Made by a program: the position numbers and the translations under genes. The notes under the pieces are model-generated. The model was not told the origin of the DNA. It was given only the letters and a program-made list of their open reading frames with translations, and searched no databases. From the NCBI GenBank assembly GCA_003500955.1, contig DNQP01000192.1, forward strand, positions 1-11,275: a stretch of DNA of 11,275 nt. The letters run 5' to 3'. Shown piece by piece: positions 6,103-11,275 of this stretch. This DNA comes from Curvibacter sp. Lineage in GTDB: Bacteria; Pseudomonadota; Gammaproteobacteria; Burkholderiales; Burkholderiaceae_C. Within the stretch, counting starts at the first letter, position 1; each line of letters opens with the position of its first letter.

Positions 6103-6678
6103 TCATTTCACGCGGGCACGGATTTCCGGCAGCGCCTTCTGCAGGTAGTAAGCCATGGACCAGACGGTCAGCACGGCCGCAATCCAGATCAGGGCCGTGC
6201 CCCAGCGCAGCGTGTCGATGAGACCGAAGAGCAGCCCGTCGTAAAGTAGGAAGGGGATGGCCACCATCTGCACCGTGGTCTTGACCTTGCCCAGCATGTG
6301 CACGGCCACACTGCGGCTGGCGCCGATCTGCGCCATCCACTCGCGCAGGGCCGAGATCGCGATCTCGCGGCCGATGATGATGAGCGCGACAAAGACGTCG
6401 ATGCGGCCCATGTGCACCAGTACCAGGAGGCTGGCACAGACCAGGAACTTGTCGGCCACGGGGTCCAGGAAGGCGCCGAAGGAGGACACTTGGTTGAGCT
6501 TGCGTGCCAGATAGCCGTCGAGCCAGTCGGTCAGTGCGAACAGCACGAACATCACGGTGGCAATCAGGTTGCCGGTGGCGGGCTCCAGCGGCAGGTAGAA
6601 CACCCCGACGATGAGTGGAATCGCGACGATGCGCGTCCAGGTCATGAGGGTGGGGATCGTGAAGAACATGGGGCGCAT
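6103..6678 (-). CDS. pgsA: Phosphatidylglycerophosphate synthase PgsA (191 aa)
   Basis: PgsA transfers a phosphatidyl group from CDP-diacylglycerol to glycerol-3-phosphate, releasing CMP, the committed step to phosphatidylglycerol and cardiolipin in the inner membrane. The CDP-alcohol phosphatidyltransferase motif is complete: D51-x2-D54-G55-x2-A58-R59-x8-G68-x3-D72-x3-D76 (seen as DWLDGYLARK, then FGAFLDPVADK). Several hydrophobic helices surround it, and the N-terminus (FFTIPTLMTWTRIVAIPLIV) is typical of PgsA. The start may be ATG 6678 or, three codons later, ATG 6669, which gives the common MFFTIPTL beginning; neither has a good ribosome binding site. The gene starts 23 bases after the uvrC stop, and uvrC-pgsA adjacency is widespread in proteobacteria, suggesting cotranscription. 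Confidence 0.95.
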   Translation of the reverse strand: MRPMFFTIPTLMTWTRIVAIPLIVGVFYLPLEPATGNLIATVMFVLFALTDWLDGYLARKLNQVSSFGAFLDPVADKFLVCASLLVLVHMGRIDVFVALIIIGREIAISALREWMAQIGASRSVAVHMLGKVKTTVQMVAIPFLLYDGLLFGLIDTLRWGTALIWIAAVLTVWSMAYYLQKALPEIRARVK

Positions 6679-6701
6679 TGTGGCACGTGCGGCGCAGCGC
6701 T

Positions 6702-8678
6702 TCAGTGCAACGCCCGGTAGATCGCCTCGGCGAGCTCGTGCGAAACCCCATCCACCGAGGCCAGATCCTCGACACTGGCCGCAGCCACACCCCGCGCGCC
6801 GCCAAAGCGCTGCAGCAGACGCGCGCGGCGCTTCGGGCCGACACCGGGGATGTCCTCCAGCTTGCTGCCGCCGGTGCGCACCTTGGCACGCGCCGCGCGC
6901 ATGCCGGTGATGGCAAAGCGGTGCGCCTCGTCGCGGATCTGAGCGACCAGCATCAGCGCCGCCGAGTCCTTGCCCAGGTACACCTTCTCGCGTCCGTCAG
7001 CGAAGACCAGCTCCTCCAGGCCCACCTTGCGGCCTTCGCCTTTCTCCACACCGACGATCAAGCCCAGGTCCAGGCCTAACTGCTCGAAGACCTCGCGCGC
7101 CATGGCCACCTGGCCTTTGCCGCCGTCAACCAGCACCAGATCGGGCAGACGATCCGTGCCCTCGGTAGCCATCCCCCTTTCGCCCTCACCGCCCTCGCGC
7201 AGGGCCTGGGCCAGGCGTGCGTAGCGGCGCGTGAGCACCTGGCGCATGGCGGCGTAGTCGTCCCCCGGGGTGATGCCGTCGATCTTGTAGCGGCGGTACT
7301 CGCTGTTCTGCATCTTGTGGTGATGGAAGACCACGCAAGAGGCCTGGGTGGATTCGCCCGCCGTGTGCGAGATGTCGAAGCATTCGATGCGCAATTCGTC
7401 CAGCCGGTCCTGCGGCAGGGCCAGCGCCTCGGCCAGCGCACGGGTGCGCGCCTGCTGCGAGCCCTCCTCGGCCAACAGGCGCGCGAGTTGCAGACCGGCG
7501 TTGGTCTGCGCCATCTCCAGCCAGATGCGGCGCTGCTCGCGCGGCTGGTGCACGGCGCGGATCTTGACGCCCGTCTGCTCGGACAGGGCCTCGACCAGGC
7601 GCTTGTTCACCGGCACGCTGGTGACCAACGTGGGCACAGCCGGCACCTCCACGTAGTGCTGGGCGATGAAAGCCTCGAGCACCTGTACCTCCACCGGCGT
7701 CGGCGCGCTACCTTCGTCCTCGCTCAGCTGCAAGGCCGCGGCATCGTCGACGTGGGTGGGGAAATAGGCCCGGTCGCCCAGATGGCGACCACCACGGACC
7801 ATGGCCAGGTTGACGCAGGCGCGGCCGCCTTGCACCTGCACGGCGAGGATGTCCACGTCGCGGTCGTCCGTGCTCTCCACCGCCTGCTGGTGCAGCACAT
7901 TGGAGAGGGCCGAGATCTGATCGCGCAGCTCGGCCGCCTGCTCGAACTCGAGGCTCTCGGAGTGCCGCATCATGCGGCTCTCGAGCTGCTGCAGCACCTG
8001 CTGGGTCTCGCCACGCAGGAAGGCTTCGGCATGCGCCAGGTCCTGCGCATAGGCCTCGGCCGTCACCAGCCCCACGCAGGGCCCCGAACAGCGTTTGATC
8101 TGGTACAGCAGGCAGGGCCGCGTGCGGTTGGCAAACACCGTGTCCTCGCAGGTGCGCAGACGGAACACCTTCTGCAGCAGCAGGATGCCTTCCTTCACAG
8201 CCCAGGCACTCGGGTAGGGACCGAAGTAATGGTGCTTCTTCTCCACCGCGCCGCGGTAGTAGGCCACGCGCGGCCAAGCACTGGCAGAGCGCGGCTCCTT
8301 GCCCTGGGCGACCGTGATCTTGAGATAGGGATAACTCTTGTCGTCGCGGAACAGGATGTTGTAGCGCGGATGCTGGGTCTTGATGAGGTTGTTTTCCAGC
8401 AGCAGGGCTTCGGCCTCGCTGCGCACCACCGTGGTCTCCAGCCGCACGATCTTGCCCACCATGTGGCCGATGCGCGTACCGTCGTGGCTCTTCTGGAAGT
8501 AGCTCGAGACGCGCTTCTTGAGGTTGCGTGCCTTGCCCACGTAGAGCAGGCCACCCTCGGCATCGAAATAGCGGTACACCCCCGGCAGTCCGGGCAGGCC
8601 CGCCACCTGGGCCAGCAGCTCCACGCTGTGCACGGCGGCCTGTTCCCGCTCCTGGCTTTCGACATCCTCGTTCTGCAT
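6702..8678 (-). CDS. uvrC: UvrC: excinuclease ABC subunit C (658 aa)
   Basis: UvrC makes both incisions around bulky DNA lesions after UvrA and UvrB have located them. ATG 8678 is chosen because longer in-frame starts (to 8750) would lie antisense inside earP. Domains in order: GIY-YIG nuclease (about residues 30-115; GVYRYF and [18 protein letters not shown]), which makes the 3' cut; a four-cysteine region C177, C189, C197, C201 matching the proposed [4Fe-4S] site of UvrC; a UvrB-binding UVR motif (about 228-263; [12 protein letters not shown]); an RNase H-like nuclease with D435 ([10 protein letters not shown]), D518 ([10 protein letters not shown]) and H586 (RDEAHRFA), which makes the 5' cut; and a C-terminal double helix-hairpin-helix (about 607-655; [16 protein letters not shown]). 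Every key residue appears present. It leads the uvrC-pgsA-permease group. No convincing promoter was found in the short gap to divergent earP. Confidence 0.97.
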   Translation of the reverse strand: MQNEDVESQEREQAAVHSVELLAQVAGLPGLPGVYRYFDAEGGLLYVGKARNLKKRVSSYFQKSHDGTRIGHMVGKIVRLETTVVRSEAEALLLENNLIKTQHPRYNILFRDDKSYPYLKITVAQGKEPRSASAWPRVAYYRGAVEKKHHYFGPYPSAWAVKEGILLLQKVFRLRTCEDTVFANRTRPCLLYQIKRCSGPCVGLVTAEAYAQDLAHAEAFLRGETQQVLQQLESRMMRHSESLEFEQAAELRDQISALSNVLHQQAVESTDDRDVDILAVQVQGGRACVNLAMVRGGRHLGDRAYFPTHVDDAAALQLSEDEGSAPTPVEVQVLEAFIAQHYVEVPAVPTLVTSVPVNKRLVEALSEQTGVKIRAVHQPREQRRIWLEMAQTNAGLQLARLLAEEGSQQARTRALAEALALPQDRLDELRIECFDISHTAGESTQASCVVFHHHKMQNSEYRRYKIDGITPGDDYAAMRQVLTRRYARLAQALREGGEGERGMATEGTDRLPDLVLVDGGKGQVAMAREVFEQLGLDLGLIVGVEKGEGRKVGLEELVFADGREKVYLGKDSAALMLVAQIRDEAHRFAITGMRAARAKVRTGGSKLEDIPGVGPKRRARLLQRFGGARGVAAASVEDLASVDGVSHELAEAIYRALH

Positions 8679-8703
8679 GGACCGTATTGTGGACAATTCC
8701 GGG

Positions 8704-9759
8704 ATGCCATCCGGATACCGCTGGGACATTTTCTGCAAGGTCATCGACAACTACGGCGACATCGGCGTCTGCTGGCGCCTGGCACGCCAGCTCGCCGCGC
8801 GCGGCCAGGCTGTGCGTCTGTGGGTGGACGATGCCAGCGCCCTGCGCTGGATGGCGCCCCAAGGTTGCTCGGGCGTGGAAGTGCGGGCCTGGACGACGCC
8901 ACTGGACCTGCACAGCCTGGCTCCGGGCCAGGTGCTGGTCGAGGCCTTCGGCTGCGAGCCGCCCCCCGAATTCGTGCAACGCTACGTGGACTGGCGCGCC
9001 GCCGATGGCCAGCCCACGCGCTGGATCAACCTCGAATACCTCTCGGCCGAAGCCTATGTGGAACGCAGCCACGGGCTGCCCTCGCCTGTCATGCACGGGC
9101 CAGGACGCGGACAGGTCAAGCGCTTTTTCTACCCGGGCTTCACACGCGCCACGGGCGGCCTGCTGCGTGAGCCGGATTTGATGCAGCGCCAGGCCCGCTT
9201 CGCCGCCCCGGCCTGGCTGGCCGCGCAGGGCATTCCGGACACGGTTGGACGCGCCCGAATTTCCCTGTTCTGCTATGAACCGGCTGCCCTGCCCGAGCTG
9301 CTGAAACAACTGGCCGCTCAGCAGGTGCAGTTGCTGGTCACCGCCGGTCGCGCCGCGGCCGCCGTGCAGGCCCAGGCCTTGCCCGCCGGCTTGGAGGTGC
9401 ACTACCTGCCCCACCTGAGCCAGGACGATTACGACCACCTGCTCTGGGCCTGCGACCTCAATTTCGTCCGCGGAGAAGATTCGCTGGTGCGCGCCCTCTG
9501 GTCTGGCCGACCTTACGTCTGGCAGATCTATCCGCAGGACGACCAGGCCCACCACGCCAAGCTGGCAGCCTTCCTGCGCCAGATCCAGGCGCCGCCCTCG
9601 CTGCAGGCCTGGCACCGGACCTGGAACGGCCTGGACAGCCATCCCCTGGTCTGGCCCGACCTGCCCACCTGGCAAACCGCCGCCCTCCAGGCCCGGCAAG
9701 GTCTGCTGGACCAGCCCGACCTGCTCAGCCGCCTGCTGGAATTCGCGCCCTCGCCCTGA
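8704..9759 (+). CDS. earP: EarP: EF-P arginine-32 rhamnosyltransferase (351 aa)
   Basis: EarP moves rhamnose from dTDP-L-rhamnose to Arg32 of elongation factor P in the cytoplasm, activating EF-P. It is an inverting GT-B type glycosyltransferase. The N-terminal signature [20 protein letters not shown] includes the acidic residues D15 and D19, and the C-terminal half has [15 protein letters not shown] with E258 and D259, matching the residues reported as important in other EarP proteins; [13 protein letters not shown] at 271-283 is also typical. I chose ATG 8704 because family members usually begin just before WDIFC; ATG 8677 would add nine residues and overlap the uvrC start. It is divergent from uvrC and lies 156 bases upstream of efp, its substrate gene. 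The rhamnose donor needs the rml pathway, which is not in this window. A PPP run occurs at residues 86-88. Confidence 0.95.
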   Translation: MPSGYRWDIFCKVIDNYGDIGVCWRLARQLAARGQAVRLWVDDASALRWMAPQGCSGVEVRAWTTPLDLHSLAPGQVLVEAFGCEPPPEFVQRYVDWRAADGQPTRWINLEYLSAEAYVERSHGLPSPVMHGPGRGQVKRFFYPGFTRATGGLLREPDLMQRQARFAAPAWLAAQGIPDTVGRARISLFCYEPAALPELLKQLAAQQVQLLVTAGRAAAAVQAQALPAGLEVHYLPHLSQDDYDHLLWACDLNFVRGEDSLVRALWSGRPYVWQIYPQDDQAHHAKLAAFLRQIQAPPSLQAWHRTWNGLDSHPLVWPDLPTWQTAALQARQGLLDQPDLLSRLLEFAPSP

Positions 9760-9785
9760 GGGCACCCATCGCCCCGAAAAAACGA

Positions 9786-9791
9786 TAAAAT
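9786..9791 (+). promoter_or_regulatory. Possible -10 element of an efp promoter
   Basis: TAAAAT stands out in an AT-rich island (GAAAAAACGATAAAATTCG) just after the earP stop. No good -35 hexamer is found 16-18 bases upstream, so support is weak. If used, it would give efp its own promoter and a leader of about 118 bases, including a small hairpin GTCGG-CTTC-CCGAC at 9823-9836. Otherwise efp would depend on earP read-through. Confidence 0.35.
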
Positions 9792-9915
9792 TCGAGGCTT
9801 TGCGGAAAGCAGCGGCCCGCCCGTCGGCTTCCCGACAACCACCGCACGAACACACCAGCCCCACAGGGAGCCAGGGGGTCTGAGCGGTCAACCGAATCTG
9901 CACTACGGAAACACT

Positions 9916-10470
9916 ATGAAGATCGCTCAGGAAATTCGCGCCGGCAACGTGATCATGCACGGCAAGGACCCCATGGTCGTGCTCAAGACCGAATACAGCC
10001 GCGGGGGCCGCAACGCCGCCACCGTGCGCATGAAGCTCAAGAGCCTGATCGCCAACTTCGGCACTGAAGTGGTGTTCAAGGCCGACGACAAGATGGACCA
10101 GATCATCCTGGACAAGAAGGAGTGCACCTACTCCTACTTCGCCGACCCCATGTACGTCTGCATGGACGCCGACTACAACCAGTACGAAGTCGAAGCCGAG
10201 AACATGGGCGATGCCCTGAACTACCTCGAAGACGGCATGCCCGTTGAAGTGGTGTTCTACGACGGCAAGGCCATCTCGGTCGAACTGCCCACCAGCGTCG
10301 TGCGCGAGATCACCTGGACCGAACCCGCCGTCAAGGGCGACACCTCGGGCAAGGTGCTCAAGCCGGCCAAGATCGCCACCGGTTTCGAAGTGGCCGTGCC
10401 GCTCTTCGTGGACCAGGGCGACAAGATCGAAATCGATACCCGCACGGGCGAATACCGCAAGCGCGTCTGA
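9916..10470 (+). CDS. efp: Elongation factor P, arginine-32 type (184 aa)
   Basis: EF-P binds between the P and E sites of ribosomes stalled at consecutive prolines and stimulates peptide-bond formation. The product has normal length and the three beta-barrel layout: a KOW-like N-domain (about 1-63), a central OB domain (about 67-127) and a C-terminal OB domain (about 130-184) ending [17 protein letters not shown]. The loop tip reads [15 protein letters not shown] and places Arg at residue 32, the site glycosylated by EarP, rather than the Lys34 modified by EpmA/EpmB/EpmC in E. coli. This fits the earP gene just upstream on the same strand. The start ATG 9916 has a modest ribosome binding site (CGGAAA). 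A strong intrinsic terminator follows 17 bases after the stop, so efp ends its transcription unit. Confidence 0.97.
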   Translation: MKIAQEIRAGNVIMHGKDPMVVLKTEYSRGGRNAATVRMKLKSLIANFGTEVVFKADDKMDQIILDKKECTYSYFADPMYVCMDADYNQYEVEAENMGDALNYLEDGMPVEVVFYDGKAISVELPTSVVREITWTEPAVKGDTSGKVLKPAKIATGFEVAVPLFVDQGDKIEIDTRTGEYRKRV

Positions 10471-10487
10471 TCGTCCACCGATCCGGC

Positions 10488-10516
10488 AAAAGGCTCCTGC
10501 GGGAGCCTTTTCTTTT
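10488..10516 (+). terminator. Intrinsic terminator after efp
   Basis: A perfect 10-bp stem AAAAGGCTCC / GGAGCCTTTT with loop TGCG is followed by CTTTT. The A-tract and T-tract around the GC core make it plausible in both directions, but the genes on both sides run on the plus strand, so its clear role is to end earP/efp transcripts and insulate the downstream phosphorylase gene. Confidence 0.9.
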
Positions 10517-10535
10517 GGGCCTGGCGGATTCGGTG

Positions 10536-10541
10536 TAGGCT
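10536..10541 (+). promoter_or_regulatory. Candidate -10 element for a leaderless phosphorylase mRNA
   Basis: TAGGCT fits the TAnnnT core of a sigma-70 -10 element and ends 6 bases before the ATG at 10548, so transcription would start at or very near the start codon. Upstream, TTTTGG (10513-10518) is 17 bases away but is a poor -35 and overlaps the terminator T-tract. There is no strong Shine-Dalgarno before the ATG, only AGG about 8 bases away. Confidence 0.35.
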
Positions 10542-10547
10542 ATCCGC

Positions 10548-11275
10548 ATGAGCGAAGACCATACCGCCCGCCCCGAAGTTACGCCGGTGGGCAACGGCAG
10601 TCCGCCCTCGCGGCTGGCCCTGCGCCGCGTGCTGATCGACACCTGGCACGAGAACGTGGCCTATATGCACCGCGACTGCGAAGTCTACCGCGCCGAGGGC
10701 TTCAAGGCCTTGTCCAAGGTCGAGGTCCGCAGCAATGGCCGCAGCGTGCTGGCCACGCTCAATGTGGTGGACGACGTGAAACTCGTGGCCTGTGGCGAGC
10801 TGGGGCTGTCCAAGTCCGCCTTTGCGCAGCTGGATGTGGCCGATGGCCACACCGTCACGGTCGCCCAGGCCGAACCGCCCGCCTCCATCGGGGCGCTGCA
10901 CCGCAAGCTCGGTGGCGAGCGTCTGGGGCAGGAGGACTTCCGCGCCATCGTGCACGACATCAGCGCGCACCACTACTCCAAGATCGAACTCACGGCCTTT
11001 GTCGTCGCCACGCACCGCGACGAGCTCGACCGCGAGGAGGTCTACTTCCTCACCCAGGCCATGGTCGAGGCCGGCGCCCGGCTGGACTGGCACGAGCCCC
11101 TGGTGGTGGACAAGCACTGCATCGGGGGCATCCCGGGCAACCGCACCTCCATGCTGGTCGTGCCCATCGTCGCAGCGCACGGGATGCTCTGCCCCAAGAC
11201 CTCCTCGCGCGCCATCACCTCGCCGGCCGGCACCGCCGACACCATGGAAATGCTGGCCCCGGTAAACCTGGATCT
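10548..11275 (+). CDS. Archaeal-type thymidine/AMP phosphorylase homologue (5' part, runs off the window)
   Basis: The frame is open from ATG 10548 to the right edge, 242 codons without a stop; full family members are about 500 residues. Enzymes of this family split nucleosides or nucleoside monophosphates with phosphate, releasing the base and a (deoxy)ribose phosphate. Residues about 20-110 form the extra N-terminal domain of the archaeal AMP phosphorylase type. Residues 115-178 are the helical glycosyltransferase-3 N-domain ([20 protein letters not shown]). The phosphate and nucleoside binding segments are [15 protein letters not shown] (188-202) and [20 protein letters not shown] (217-236), typical of the archaeal-like branch rather than the DeoA branch (DKHSTGG). 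Whether the substrate is thymidine, another nucleoside or AMP cannot be decided here. It lies 31 bases after the efp terminator, apparently as a separate transcription unit. Confidence 0.9.
   Translation, partial: MSEDHTARPEVTPVGNGSPPSRLALRRVLIDTWHENVAYMHRDCEVYRAEGFKALSKVEVRSNGRSVLATLNVVDDVKLVACGELGLSKSAFAQLDVADGHTVTVAQAEPPASIGALHRKLGGERLGQEDFRAIVHDISAHHYSKIELTAFVVATHRDELDREEVYFLTQAMVEAGARLDWHEPLVVDKHCIGGIPGNRTSMLVVPIVAAHGMLCPKTSSRAITSPAGTADTMEMLAPVNLD

Noticed and set aside
5136..6221. 361-aa open frame on the plus strand
   Set aside because: It is antisense to the permease and pgsA, with low-complexity His/Gln/Arg-rich sequence.
8679..8750. Longer UvrC start at 8750
   Set aside because: It would add 24 residues absent from typical UvrC and lie antisense inside the earP coding start.
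7317..9170. 617-aa open frame on the plus strand
   Set aside because: It crosses from the antisense of uvrC into the wrong frame of earP and resembles no protein family.
9823..9836. Hairpin in the efp leader as a riboswitch or attenuator
   Set aside because: It is a single 5-bp stem with a 4-base loop and no T-tract or known aptamer pattern; too little to claim regulation.
7708..9960. 750-aa open frame on the minus strand
   Set aside because: It is a shadow of uvrC in another frame plus the antisense of earP and of the efp leader; both real genes are strongly supported.
1..11275. CRISPR arrays, insertion sequences and toxin-antitoxin or defence genes
   Set aside because: I looked for regularly spaced repeats, transposase motifs and nuclease/antitoxin gene pairs and found none; the only mobile-element gene is the tyrosine integrase.

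Overview
The window looks like chromosomal DNA of a high-GC betaproteobacterium, probably Burkholderiales and perhaps Comamonadaceae. This is inferred from protein character, the EarP/EF-P pair with the modifiable Arg32, and GC-rich codon use; no database search was possible. A horizontally acquired element sits at the left end and core housekeeping genes fill the rest.

Bases 1 to about 2460 are the integrase end of a prophage or other integrative element. Five plus-strand reading frames follow one another with 4-base ATGA overlaps, or a 1-base TGATG overlap at the last junction: the 3' end of a small phage-type gene, two small proteins with Cys or Cys/His clusters, a DUF4224-type protein, and a tyrosine integrase. 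The integrase ends 67 bases from an intact minus-strand tRNA-His. The element therefore most likely entered at the 3' end of that tRNA and continues leftward out of the window.

Bases 2460 to 5050 hold a minus-strand cluster, read right to left: a near-consensus promoter, hupB (HU beta), tRNA-Val(UAC), a strong intrinsic terminator, ppiD (membrane-anchored periplasmic chaperone of the parvulin family), and tRNA-His(GUG). Bases 5187 to 8678 hold a second minus-strand group, uvrC - pgsA - EamA-family permease, covering nucleotide excision repair, phospholipid synthesis and a small-molecule exporter.

Bases 8704 to 10516 run on the plus strand: earP (EF-P arginine rhamnosyltransferase), efp (elongation factor P) and a textbook terminator. 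EarP and EF-P form one functional unit: EarP should rhamnosylate Arg32 of EF-P, enabling it to rescue ribosomes stalled at proline runs. EarP itself carries a PPP run. From 10548 to the right edge is the 5' part of an archaeal-type thymidine/AMP phosphorylase homologue, possibly expressed from a leaderless transcript.

No wholly new defence or catalytic system is visible. The least explained material is the small-ORF cassette upstream of the integrase: its coupled starts, Cys-rich proteins and short internal duplications.
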